A stretch of DNA of 8,841 nucleotides from Polaromonas sp. (GTDB lineage: Bacteria; Pseudomonadota; Gammaproteobacteria; Burkholderiales; Burkholderiaceae_C): the NCBI GenBank assembly GCA_023259235.1, contig JAHFQQ010000140.1:1-8841 (forward strand), given 5' to 3'. A program made the translations under genes and the position numbers. Below the pieces are notes generated by a model. It was given only the letters and a program-made list of their open reading frames with translations. It did no database searches and was not told the DNA's origin. This document shows positions 1 through 6,508 of this stretch, piece after piece. Every line of letters starts with the position of its first letter. Position 1 is the first letter of the stretch.

Positions 1-771
1 CTGTGCGACCTGAAGCCTTCCGGCAAATACCTGGCGGTGGATTTGCATCGCGCCGGCGGTATTCCGCAGGTCATGAAAATGCTGCTGGCCGCCGGACTTT
101 TGCATGGCGACTGCCTGACCGTTTCCGGCCAGACCATTGCACAAACGCTCAAGGACATACCCGATACGCCGCGTGCCGACCAGGACGTGATTCGTCCCAT
201 GAGCCGGCCCATGTACGCCCAGGGACACCTGGCCATCCTCAAGGGCAACCTTTCACCGGAAGGTTGCGTCGCCAAGATTACCGGACTGAAAAATCCGGTC
301 ATGACAGGCCCGGCCCGCGTGTTCGATGACGAGCAGTCGGCACTGGCCGCAATCCTGGCCGGAAAAGTCAAGGCCGGCGATGTCATGGTCTTGCGCTACC
401 TGGGTCCAAAGGGCGGCCCCGGCATGCCCGAAATGCTGGCCCCCACCGGCGCATTGGTCGGGGCCGGCCTGGGGGAAAGCGTCGGCCTGATTACCGACGG
501 GCGCTTTTCCGGCGGCACCTGGGGCATGGTGGTCGGCCACGTCGCGCCTGAGGCGGCAGCAGGCGGCAACATCGCGTTTATCCACGAGGGCGACTCGATC
601 ACGATCGACGCCCACCAATTGCTGCTGCAACTCAATATCAGCGACGCCGAGCTGGCGAAACGCAAAGTCGGCTGGAAGGCGCCGGCGCCACGTTACAGGC
701 GTGGCGTGCAGGCGAAGTTTGCCTTCAACGCGTCCAGCGCCAGCAAAGGCGCGGTGCTCGACGACTATTGA
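1..771 (+). CDS. ilvD: Dihydroxy-acid dehydratase, C-terminal part (5' end outside window)
   Basis: IlvD dehydrates 2,3-dihydroxy-3-methylbutanoate (or -pentanoate) to the 2-keto acid, the third shared step of valine, leucine and isoleucine synthesis, in the cytoplasm. The reading frame is open from base 1 and gives 256 residues before TGA at 769-771. Family proteins are about 557-620 residues, so slightly less than half is present, and the cysteines that bind the Fe-S cluster lie outside. Visible family blocks are HRAGGIPQVMKMLL (from base 46), GNLSPEGCVAKITG (244-285), and the C-terminal signature GRFSGG (499-516), whose Ser (508-510) is the proposed catalytic base. The GGTWGMVVGHVAPEA version fits the shorter, roughly 557-residue IlvD clade rather than the E. 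coli type. The related Edd (phosphogluconate dehydratase) is less likely given these blocks. It converges on the small Trp-rich gene. Confidence 0.95.
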   Translation: MCDLKPSGKYLAVDLHRAGGIPQVMKMLLAAGLLHGDCLTVSGQTIAQTLKDIPDTPRADQDVIRPMSRPMYAQGHLAILKGNLSPEGCVAKITGLKNPVMTGPARVFDDEQSALAAILAGKVKAGDVMVLRYLGPKGGPGMPEMLAPTGALVGAGLGESVGLITDGRFSGGTWGMVVGHVAPEAAAGGNIAFIHEGDSITIDAHQLLLQLNISDAELAKRKVGWKAPAPRYRRGVQAKFAFNASSASKGAVLDDY

Positions 772-838
772 ATCCTTGCGGGTCCTGCAACACCCTGCCC
801 GTAAGTCAAAAGCTTCACGGGCTTCTACCTTGGTCTCA

Positions 839-858
839 GCGGGCTTCGAAGGGCCCGC
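839..858. terminator. Possible hairpin between convergent ilvD and the Trp-rich gene
   Basis: Arms GCGGGC (839-844) and GCCCGC (853-858) pair perfectly around an 8-nt loop, inside the 99-bp gap between two converging genes. A second weaker stem, GCCCGT (797-802) with ACGGGC (817-822), lies nearby. Neither is followed by a clean T-run; on the + strand only a mixed T-rich stretch follows (867-880). Position favours a terminator role, but the weak T-tract keeps this tentative. Confidence 0.35.
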
Positions 859-870
859 CAATAGCGTATT

Positions 871-1110
871 TCATTTCTTTCTCGGCAGCAGGCCCATGGC
901 TGCACGCTGCTTGTCGATACGCGCCTGCTTGCGTTTGTCCATCTTTTCAACTTCCTTGCGCTTGGTGTAGCCAAAGGCGTCGGCCCAGGCCCACCATGCC
1001 ACCGCCATGGCAAACGGTGACAGCACGACCCACCAGCTCCAGCTGGCGACCGGCCCGATCGCCAGGTATTTCAGAACCAGGGCAACGATGCCAATCAATA
1101 AAAGGTACAT
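871..1110 (-). CDS. Small Trp-rich inner-membrane protein (resembles TIGR04438 family)
   Basis: This 79-residue protein starts at ATG (1110-1108) and ends at TGA (873-871). Residues 2-18 and about 23-46 are two hydrophobic helices with little between them, so a hairpin in the inner membrane is likely. Six tryptophans (24, 26, 27, 39, 40, 42) make up 7.6% of the protein, all in or beside the second helix. The tail from residue 49 onward is highly charged and mostly basic (KRKEVEKMDKRKQARIDKQR), probably a cytoplasmic amphipathic helix. It ends in LLPRKK. This matches my recollection of the 'small Trp-rich protein' family found in Burkholderiales, whose function is unknown. The ribosome-binding site is weak (GAAAG about 7 nt before ATG). 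It is transcribed away from the cytochrome c gene and towards ilvD. I assign no function. Confidence 0.8.
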   Translation of the reverse strand: MYLLLIGIVALVLKYLAIGPVASWSWWVVLSPFAMAVAWWAWADAFGYTKRKEVEKMDKRKQARIDKQRAAMGLLPRKK

Positions 1111-1125
1111 TGGGTGACTTTCAAG

Positions 1126-1139
1126 GATTTCCGGAAATC
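1126..1139. repeat. Perfect 14-bp palindrome upstream of the Trp-rich gene
   Basis: GATTTCCGGAAATC equals its own reverse complement and has no loop. It lies 15 bp upstream of the ATG of the small Trp-rich gene. A gapless palindrome suits a dimeric DNA-binding protein better than an RNA hairpin. The regulator is unknown. Confidence 0.45.
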
Positions 1140-1153
1140 AGGGGAAAACCCCT
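1140..1153. repeat. Short inverted repeat abutting the 14-bp palindrome
   Basis: AGGGG (1140-1144) and CCCCT (1149-1153) flank AAAA. The element directly abuts the preceding palindrome. It could form a small hairpin in the 5' untranslated RNA of the Trp-rich gene, or be an extension of an operator. It is short enough that chance is possible. Confidence 0.3.
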
Positions 1154-1158
1154 AAGGA

Positions 1159-1210
1159 AAGACCGTCAACTACTCCCGCTACAATAGCGTTACGTAACTG
1201 TACATCACAA
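1159..1210. promoter_or_regulatory. Candidate overlapping divergent promoters with a GTTACGTAAC palindrome
   Basis: The + strand reads TACAAT at 1180-1185, a good -10 box for the cytochrome gene, with only a poor -35 (AAGACC, 1159-1164, spacing 15). The same bases on the - strand give TATTGT (1186-1181) as a -10, preceded by TTGTGA (1210-1205) at 18-nt spacing, pointing at the Trp-rich gene. Between these - strand boxes sits the perfect palindrome GTTACGTAAC (1189-1198), which would also cover the + strand start site. Both hexamer sets are imperfect, so this is a proposal. Confidence 0.3.
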
Positions 1211-1241
1211 CCACAACCTACATTTTTCTGGAGATCATCTC

Positions 1242-1556
1242 GTGAAACGCACTCTTTTGGCAATCGCTTCCCTGGCTGCAGGTTTTGCAGTTTCAACGCC
1301 TGCTCTGGCTGATTTGGCAATGGCCAAGGCAAAAAACTGCCTGGCCTGCCACGCCGTAGACAAGAAAGTCGTGGGGCCCGCGTACAAGGATGTCGCCGCC
1401 AAATACGCCGGCCAGAAAGACGCTCCCGCCAAACTCGAGGCAAAAGTCATGAAGGGCGGTTCCGGCGTCTGGGGCCCTGTGCCCATGCCTGCCAATCCGC
1501 AAGTCAACGCTGCCGAAGCCAAGCAACTGGTGGCCTGGATCCTGACCCTGAAATAA
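1242..1556 (+). CDS. Periplasmic monohaem cytochrome c, c551/c552 type
   Basis: This 104-residue precursor is a small electron carrier. Residues 1-23 form a Sec signal peptide (MKRT, hydrophobic core, ALA cleavage site before D24), leaving a mature protein of about 81 residues, the usual size of Pseudomonas-type cytochrome c551. The haem-binding motif is CLACH (C33, C36, H37); the distal ligand is Met82 in the PMPAN block, preceded by GVWGPVPMP, which is characteristic of this subfamily. Such proteins hand electrons to cytochrome cd1 nitrite reductase or to terminal oxidases; which partner applies here cannot be seen. The start is GTG at 1242, chosen because it gives a complete signal peptide and has a good ribosome-binding site, GGAG at 1230-1233, 8 nt upstream. 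It ends at TAA just before a strong terminator. It appears monocistronic. Confidence 0.93.
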   Translation: MKRTLLAIASLAAGFAVSTPALADLAMAKAKNCLACHAVDKKVVGPAYKDVAAKYAGQKDAPAKLEAKVMKGGSGVWGPVPMPANPQVNAAEAKQLVAWILTLK

Positions 1557-1566
1557 TCAGTCCTCC

Positions 1567-1605
1567 CCAACAAAAACCCCGCCAGGTAAGCGGGGTTTTT
1601 GTTGG
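1567..1605. terminator. Strong, probably bidirectional intrinsic terminator
   Basis: The arms ccaacaaaaaccccgc (1567-1582) and gcggggtttttgttgg (1590-1605) are perfect 16-bp complements around a 7-nt loop. The inner half is GC-rich and the outer half is A-rich on one side and T-rich on the other, so RNA made from either strand ends in a U-rich segment. It starts 10 nt after the cytochrome c stop and lies 76 nt beyond the acs stop, so it can serve both converging genes. Confidence 0.9.
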
Positions 1606-1606
1606 T

Positions 1607-1667
1607 ATTTTACGCTGTAGACCCCATGAAGCGGGCCGATACAGCTATAACTTCAATAGCACACAAG
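1607..1667 (-). repeat. Short dispersed-repeat-like element downstream of acs
   Basis: Read on the - strand, this begins with a stem GCTAT (1660-1656) and ATAGC (1648-1644) around 7 nt, followed by a segment with GGCCCGC and a GGGTCTA-like block. Without gaps, bases 1651-1607 match murI bases 8626-8670 at 26 of 45 positions, and at 22 of 31 in the core. The pattern resembles short repeats that I recall scattered in comamonad genomes. The gap between acs and the terminator contains nothing else I can name. Confidence 0.45.
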
Positions 1668-1681
1668 AGATCTCGTCGAGC

Positions 1682-3679
1682 TCAGTAGGCTTGGCTCAGT
1701 TGATCCAGGATGGCCGGATTTTCCAGTGTGCTGGTGTCCTGCGTGATGGTTTCGCCCTTGGCAATCGAACGCAACAGGCGGCGCATGATCTTGCCGGAAC
1801 GTGTCTTGGGCAGATTTTCGCCAAAGCGGATGTCCTTGGGCTTCGCAATCGGCCCAATCTCCTTGGCCACCCAGTCGCGCAGTTCTTTTGCAATGGCCTT
1901 GGCGTCGTCGCCGGTCGGCCGGGCGCGCTTGAGCACAACAAAGGCACAGATGGCTTCGCCTGTCAGGTCATCCGGACGGCTAACCACCGCTGCTTCGGCC
2001 ACCAGATCGGCCTTGGCCACGAGTGCCGACTCGATTTCCATGGTGCCCATGCGATGGCCAGAAACGTTCAGCACGTCGTCAATACGGCCGGTGATGCGGA
2101 AATATCCGTTGTCGACATTGCGCACCGCGCCATCGCCAGCCAGATACGTCAAGCCCCCCATCTCCTCGGGAAAATAGCTCTTTTTGTAGCGCTCCGCATC
2201 ATTCCATATGGTCCGGATCATGGCCGGCCAGGGCCGCTTGATGACCAGCATGCCGCCTGAACCATTGGGAATATCGTGGCCCGTCTCATCCACGATGGCC
2301 GCCATGATTCCGGGCAGTGGCAAGGTGCAGCTACCGGGCACGAGCGGCGTGACGCCAGGCAAGGGGGAAATCACGATGCCGCCGGTCTCGGTTTGCCACC
2401 AGGTATCGACAATCGGGCAGCGTTCGCCGCCAATGTTTTTGTAGTACCACATCCAGGCCTCCGGATTGATCGGCTCGCCGACCGAACCCAGGATTCGCAG
2501 GCTGGAGAGATCCGAGCGCGCCGGATGCACTTTTTCATCGCTATCGGCGGCCTTGATCAGCGAACGGATGGCCGTGGGAGCGGTATAGAAGACGGAACAC
2601 TTGTGGCGCTCGATCATCTGCCAGAAGCGGCCGGCATTCGGGTAGGTTGGAACGCCTTCAAACATGATCTGCGTGGCACCCGCGGCCAGCGGGCCATAGG
2701 CGACATAACTGTGGCCGGTGACCCAGCCGATGTCGGCGGTGCACCAGAACACGTCGGTGGGCTTGAGATCAAAGACCCAGTCCATCGTGAGCTTGGCCCA
2801 CAGCAGGAAGCCGCCGGTGGAGTGCTGCACGCCCTTGGGCTTGCCGGTGGAGCCCGACGTGTAAAGAATGAAGAGCGGGTGCTCGGCGCCCACGGGCACC
2901 GGCGCACATTCGGTGCTTTGACCTGCCATCGCCTCGGCAAAGGTTTTGTCACGCCCCGCCACCATGGCGCAAGCGGTGGCTGTGCGCTGGTACACCAGCA
3001 CCGAACGGATCGACTCGCAGCCGCCCATTGCCAAGCCTTCATCCACGATCGCCTTGAGCGGCAATTCCTTGCCGCCACGCATCTGGTAATTGGACGTAAT
3101 GACCGCCACCGCGCCGGCATCAATGATGCGCTCCTGCAACGCCTTGGCCGAGAAACCGCCAAACACCACGCTGTGCGTGGCGCCGATGCGGGCGCAATCC
3201 TGCATGGCAATCACGCCCTCGAGGATCATGGGCATGTAAATCAGCACCCGGTCACCCTTCTTGATGCCTTCGGCCTTGAGCGCGTTGGCAAACTGGCTCA
3301 CGCGCGCCAGCAACTCCTTGTAAGTGGTCCTGGTGACCTTGCCGTCGTCTGCCTCGAAGATGACCGCAGTCTTGTTCTCGGCTGGCGTGCCCATGTGTTT
3401 GTCCAGGCAATTGGCTGAAGCATTGAGTTCGCCATCAGCAAACCACTTGTAAAAAGGGGCGTCAGATTCGTCCAGGGTCTGGGTAAAAGGCTTGTTCCAG
3501 ACCATGTTGTCGCGCGCCAGGCGAGCCCAGAAGCCCTCAAAGTCACGCTCGGCCTCCGAACACAGGGCATGGTAGGCATCCATGCCGGAAATGCGGGCCG
3601 CCTTGACCGTGGCGTCACTGGGTGGAAAGATACGGTTTTCAACCAGTATGGACTCGATGGCAGAGCTTGGGGCAGTCAT
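1682..3679 (-). CDS. acs: Acetate-CoA ligase (AMP-forming), acetyl-CoA synthetase
   Basis: Acs converts acetate, ATP and CoA to acetyl-CoA, AMP and diphosphate through acetyl-AMP, and is the high-affinity route for acetate use. The 665-residue length fits the family (about 650). Visible motifs are the nucleotide-binding loop YTSGSTGKPKG (273-283), WCTADIGWVTGHSY (312-325), DTWWQTETGG (425-434), GDGA (515-518), and the hinge region GRIDDVLNVSGHR (531-543). In the acetate pocket, W428 corresponds to Salmonella W414, the residue that restricts substrate to acetate and excludes larger acids such as propionate. The C-terminal PKTRSGK (624-630) holds the catalytic Lys630, which is silenced by acetylation in Salmonella Acs. 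Start ATG at 3679-3677 is preceded by AGGAGA (3693-3688), 8 nt away. The stop is TGA. It lies downstream of nhaA, separated by 153 bp, so it probably has its own promoter. No defects are seen. Confidence 0.97.
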   Translation of the reverse strand: MTAPSSAIESILVENRIFPPSDATVKAARISGMDAYHALCSEAERDFEGFWARLARDNMVWNKPFTQTLDESDAPFYKWFADGELNASANCLDKHMGTPAENKTAVIFEADDGKVTRTTYKELLARVSQFANALKAEGIKKGDRVLIYMPMILEGVIAMQDCARIGATHSVVFGGFSAKALQERIIDAGAVAVITSNYQMRGGKELPLKAIVDEGLAMGGCESIRSVLVYQRTATACAMVAGRDKTFAEAMAGQSTECAPVPVGAEHPLFILYTSGSTGKPKGVQHSTGGFLLWAKLTMDWVFDLKPTDVFWCTADIGWVTGHSYVAYGPLAAGATQIMFEGVPTYPNAGRFWQMIERHKCSVFYTAPTAIRSLIKAADSDEKVHPARSDLSSLRILGSVGEPINPEAWMWYYKNIGGERCPIVDTWWQTETGGIVISPLPGVTPLVPGSCTLPLPGIMAAIVDETGHDIPNGSGGMLVIKRPWPAMIRTIWNDAERYKKSYFPEEMGGLTYLAGDGAVRNVDNGYFRITGRIDDVLNVSGHRMGTMEIESALVAKADLVAEAAVVSRPDDLTGEAICAFVVLKRARPTGDDAKAIAKELRDWVAKEIGPIAKPKDIRFGENLPKTRSGKIMRRLLRSIAKGETITQDTSTLENPAILDQLSQAY

Positions 3680-3734
3680 TGCGTGTGTCTCCTGTTAGTT
3701 GTTGAATATCAAGTACTTTCGTGCCTCGCACTTA

Positions 3735-3753
3735 CAAGCCACTGACTGGCTTG
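3735..3753. promoter_or_regulatory. Inverted repeat upstream of acs, possible operator or hairpin
   Basis: CAAGCCA (3735-3741) and TGGCTTG (3747-3753) are perfect 7-bp complements around CTGAC, 55 bp upstream of the acs start. With no T-run after it on the - strand, it is a poor terminator for nhaA. An operator or a leader hairpin is more likely. No convincing -35/-10 pair was found near it. Confidence 0.4.
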
Positions 3754-3795
3754 AAGCTTGCAGATTCCGAGAACAGGCGAGGCATCTTCCGGCTC

Positions 3796-3809
3796 CTGCA
3801 ATTTTGCAG
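3796..3809. promoter_or_regulatory. Interrupted palindrome in the nhaA-acs gap, possible operator
   Basis: CTGCAA (3796-3801) and TTGCAG (3804-3809) are perfect complements around TT. This gives a 14-bp operator-like site about 115 bp upstream of acs and just beyond the nhaA stop. Its size and spacing suit a helix-turn-helix dimer. Which regulator, if any, binds it is unknown. Confidence 0.3.
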
Positions 3810-3832
3810 CATTTCCATTTCAGTTTTCAGCT

Positions 3833-5023
3833 TCAACTGCTGCGCCTGCCACGCTGGCTTCGCAACAGCATTATGGTACCCGACACACCCGACAGCACCG
3901 ATCCGCACAGTACCCCCAGCTTGACCTGGGTTTCATAACCAGCGCCCCGCCCTTCAAACGCGAGCCCGCCAATGAACAGGCTCATGGTAAAACCCACACC
4001 GCAAAGCAGGCAGACGCCGAAAAACTGTCCCCAGCTGGCCCGCGCAGGCAAACGCGCGCTGGCATAACGGATCAGCAACCAGGACGCACCAAGCACGCCT
4101 GCCGCCTTGCCCAGCACCAATCCGGCCGCTATTCCGAGAGGCACCGATTGCATCAGTGTCGCCACGGTCACGCCCTGCAATGACACGCCGGCATTCGCAA
4201 ACGCAAACATGGGCAGCACGGCAAAGGCAACCCAGGGCTGCAGGGCATGCTCCGCCCGTTCCAGAGGCGAGCCGCCGCGGCCATCTGAAAGGGGAATGGC
4301 CAGCGCCGTGACCACGCCTGCCAGCGTGGCATGAATCCCCGACTTGTAGACGCAAACCCAGATCACCAGCCCAACCAGCACATAAGGCCCGACGGCCGTG
4401 ACTCTGGCCCGGTTCAACAGCACAAGCACCAGCACACCGAAGGCGGCCGCCATCATGGCGACCAGCGACAAATCATCGGTGTAAAAAAATGCAATGATCA
4501 AAATGGCGCCGAGGTCGTCAATGATGGCAACTGCGGTCAAAAACACCTTGAGGGGCGCCGGTACGCGGCTGCCCAGCAGCACCAGAATGCCGAGCGCAAA
4601 AGCAATGTCGGTGGCTGCGGGAATGGCCCAGCCGCGCAAAGCCACGGCGTTGCCTGCATTGATGCCTGCATAAATAAGCGCAGGCACCACCATGCCACCC
4701 AATGCCGCACCAACGGGCAACAAAGCCTGGCTGCGCGAGGCCAGTTCGCCATCGAGTATTTCCCGCTTGATCTCCAACCCGACCAGAAAGAAAAATACCG
4801 CCATCCACAGGTCATTGACCCAATGCAGCAGCGATTTGGAAAGTACCAGCCAGCCGTCGCCAACACGCAGCTCGCCAGGCCACTGCAGAAAACGGCTGTA
4901 AGCCTCGCTCCAGGGCGAATTGCTGACCAGTAGCGCCAATACAGCCGCCGCCGCCAAAACCACGCCGCCGAAAGACTGGGAGTTGATGAACTGGTTGAGC
5001 GTGCGGTGGACGGACTTGAACAT
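3833..5023 (-). CDS. nhaA: Na+/H+ antiporter NhaA
   Basis: NhaA is an inner-membrane antiporter that expels Na+ (or Li+) in exchange for protons, supporting salt and alkaline pH tolerance. The 396-residue product has about 12 hydrophobic segments and all the hallmark residues at a constant offset of +6 from E. coli NhaA. These are Asp139 in ATDIAFALG (D133), Asp169-Asp170 in AIIDDLGAI (the D163/D164 ion-binding pair), His231 in KSGIHATLAGV (the pH-sensing H225), and Lys306 in LGKAAGV (K300). The start is ATG at 5023-5021, giving MFKSVHRTLNQF, a typical NhaA N-terminal helix. The frame stays open 56 codons further upstream, but that extension overlaps fumC and has no NhaA character. Only 16 nt separate the start from the fumC stop, and no good ribosome-binding site is visible (AATAAAGAC before ATG), so translation may depend on coupling to fumC. 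Confidence 0.95.
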   Translation of the reverse strand: MFKSVHRTLNQFINSQSFGGVVLAAAAVLALLVSNSPWSEAYSRFLQWPGELRVGDGWLVLSKSLLHWVNDLWMAVFFFLVGLEIKREILDGELASRSQALLPVGAALGGMVVPALIYAGINAGNAVALRGWAIPAATDIAFALGILVLLGSRVPAPLKVFLTAVAIIDDLGAILIIAFFYTDDLSLVAMMAAAFGVLVLVLLNRARVTAVGPYVLVGLVIWVCVYKSGIHATLAGVVTALAIPLSDGRGGSPLERAEHALQPWVAFAVLPMFAFANAGVSLQGVTVATLMQSVPLGIAAGLVLGKAAGVLGASWLLIRYASARLPARASWGQFFGVCLLCGVGFTMSLFIGGLAFEGRGAGYETQVKLGVLCGSVLSGVSGTIMLLRSQRGRRSS

Positions 5024-5039
5024 GTCTTTATTGTTACGG

Positions 5040-6440
5040 CTATCGCGCGCCGCCACGGTCCCCCACCATGTTGCCCGGCACCACCCACTGGTCAAACTGT
5101 TCCGCCGTGACGTAGCCGGAGGCAAGCGCGGCGGCGCGCAGGCTGCTGCCCTCCCTGTGCGCCTGCTTCGCAATGGCTGCGGCCTTGTCATAGCCGATGT
5201 GGGTATTGAGCGCAGTGACCAGCATCAGCGAGCGGCCCACCAGCTCGGCAATTCGCTCACGATTCGGCGCAATCCCCACCGCGCAGTGGTCGTTGAAGCT
5301 CAGCATGCCATCGGCCAGCAGGCGCACGCTTTGCAGAAAGTTGTGGGCAATCATCGGCCGGTACACATTGAGCTCGAAGTTGCCCGAGGCGCCGCCAAAA
5401 TTGATGGCCACGTCGTTGCCAAACACCTGGCAGCACAGCATGGTCATTGCCTCGCATTGCGTCGGATTGACCTTCCCCGGCATGATGGACGAACCCGGCT
5501 CATTCTCCGGAATACTCAGCTCGCCAATACCGCTGCGCGGGCCACTGGCCAGCCAGCGCACGTCATTGGCAATTTTCATCAGGCTGGCAGCCAGCGTCTT
5601 GAGCGCGCCGTGCGCAGCCACCTGCGCATCGCAGGTGGCCAGGGCTTCAAACTTGTTCGGCGCGGTCACAAAGGGCAAACCGGTCAGGCGCGCCAGTTCA
5701 GCCGCTGCCTGTTCCGCATAGCCTGGGGGCGCGTTCAGCCCCGTGCCTACCGCCGTACCGCCCAGCGCCAGTTCGCACAGGTGCGGCAGCGCCGCGCGGA
5801 CATGCCTTTCCCCGTGCTCGAGTTGCGCCACATAGCCTGAAAATTCCTGGCCCAGCGTCAGCGGTGTGGCATCCTGAAGATGGGTGCGGCCAATCTTGAC
5901 GATGTCGGCAAATTCGACCGACTTGCGCGCCAGCGTCTCGCGCAGCTTGCCGATGGCAGGCAGCAGCTGGTGGGTGACGCCAGCCACCGCCGCTACATGC
6001 ATCGCGGTGGGAAACACGTCGTTGGACGACTGGCTGCGGTTCACGTCGTCATTGGGATGGACCAGCCGACCCTCCCCACGTTCACCGCCCAGCAGTTCAC
6101 TGGCCCGGTTGGCCAGCACCTCATTGACATTCATGTTGGTCTGCGTGCCCGAGCCAGTCTGCCAGACCACCAGCGGAAATTCATCGGGATGCTGGCCCGC
6201 AATCACTTCATCCGCAGCAGCGACGATGGCTCCGCTCTTCGTTGCATCCTGCAAACCCAGCATGTGGTTGACGAGCGCGCTGGAGCGCTTGATCTGCGCC
6301 AATGCGCGGATGATCTCGCGCGGCTGCTGCTCACCGGAAATATCGAAGTTCTGCAAGGAGCGCTGGGTCTGTGCACCCCACAGCCGGTCGGCAGGTACCT
6401 CGATGGGGCCGAAAGTGTCGCGTTCTGTGCGTGTTTTCAT
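5040..6440 (-). CDS. fumC: Class II fumarate hydratase
   Basis: FumC reversibly hydrates fumarate to L-malate in the TCA cycle. It is a heat- and oxygen-stable homotetramer without an Fe-S cluster. The 466-residue product matches the family length. Conserved blocks in order are TGSGTQTNMNVNEV (95-108), SSNDVFPTAMH (138-148), GRTHLQDATPLTLGQEFSGY with catalytic His187 (184-203), ALGGTAVGTGLNA (225-237), and the superfamily signature GSSIMPGKVN (316-325), whose mobile-loop Ser is the catalytic base. ATG at 6440-6438 (MKTRTERDTFGPIEVP) is chosen because the conserved N-terminus begins there. The frame is open 61 codons further upstream, but that stretch lies in the intergenic region and the start of fumA. 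The ribosome-binding site is weak (AGG 6 nt before ATG). Aspartase and argininosuccinate lyase share the fold, but the block set is specifically FumC. It is divergent from fumA and 16 nt from nhaA. Confidence 0.96.
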   Translation of the reverse strand: MKTRTERDTFGPIEVPADRLWGAQTQRSLQNFDISGEQQPREIIRALAQIKRSSALVNHMLGLQDATKSGAIVAAADEVIAGQHPDEFPLVVWQTGSGTQTNMNVNEVLANRASELLGGERGEGRLVHPNDDVNRSQSSNDVFPTAMHVAAVAGVTHQLLPAIGKLRETLARKSVEFADIVKIGRTHLQDATPLTLGQEFSGYVAQLEHGERHVRAALPHLCELALGGTAVGTGLNAPPGYAEQAAAELARLTGLPFVTAPNKFEALATCDAQVAAHGALKTLAASLMKIANDVRWLASGPRSGIGELSIPENEPGSSIMPGKVNPTQCEAMTMLCCQVFGNDVAINFGGASGNFELNVYRPMIAHNFLQSVRLLADGMLSFNDHCAVGIAPNRERIAELVGRSLMLVTALNTHIGYDKAAAIAKQAHREGSSLRAAALASGYVTAEQFDQWVVPGNMVGDRGGAR

Positions 6441-6464
6441 GATGCCTGCGTGGTGCAAGTTAGC

Positions 6465-6508
6465 TGTCAAAATAGGGGGGCTGACGGCTACCGTAGCAGA
6501 ATTTGACT
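6465..6508. promoter_or_regulatory. Divergent fumC-fumA control region with symmetric TTGAC hexamers
   Basis: The two divergent fumarase genes share a 121-bp gap. It contains TTGACA on the - strand (6470-6465) and TTGACT on the + strand (6503-6508), each pointing towards its gene like a -35 box. Between them is the inverted repeat GCTAC-C-GTAGC (6487-6497). Neither hexamer is followed by a recognisable -10 at the right spacing, so the promoter reading is weak. The symmetry itself is real. Confidence 0.25.

Noticed and set aside
861..868. A third copy of the short repeat, suggested by AATAGC here and again at 1183-1188
   Set aside because: Only six bases are shared; the flanking sequence does not match the GC-rich tail of the other two copies.
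2276..3418. 380-residue + strand open frame opposite acs
   Set aside because: It lies wholly antisense to a well-conserved acetyl-CoA synthetase, its composition is typical of an antisense shadow (many His, Gly, Arg), and no motif is recognisable.
3723..3750. Sigma-54-like promoter upstream of acs on the - strand (TGGCTTGTAAGTGC)
   Set aside because: The spacing between GG and GC is 9 nt rather than the 10 nt required, and the rest of the consensus is poorly matched.
5024..5191. 56-residue N-terminal extension of NhaA
   Set aside because: It overlaps the fumC coding end, is arginine- and proline-rich, and is absent from the NhaA family. The family start fits ATG at 5023.
6442..6470. Sigma-70 promoter for fumC using TTGACA at 6470-6465
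   Set aside because: The -10 position at 17-nt spacing reads AGGCAT and lies against the start codon. Only the hexamer symmetry is kept as an observation.
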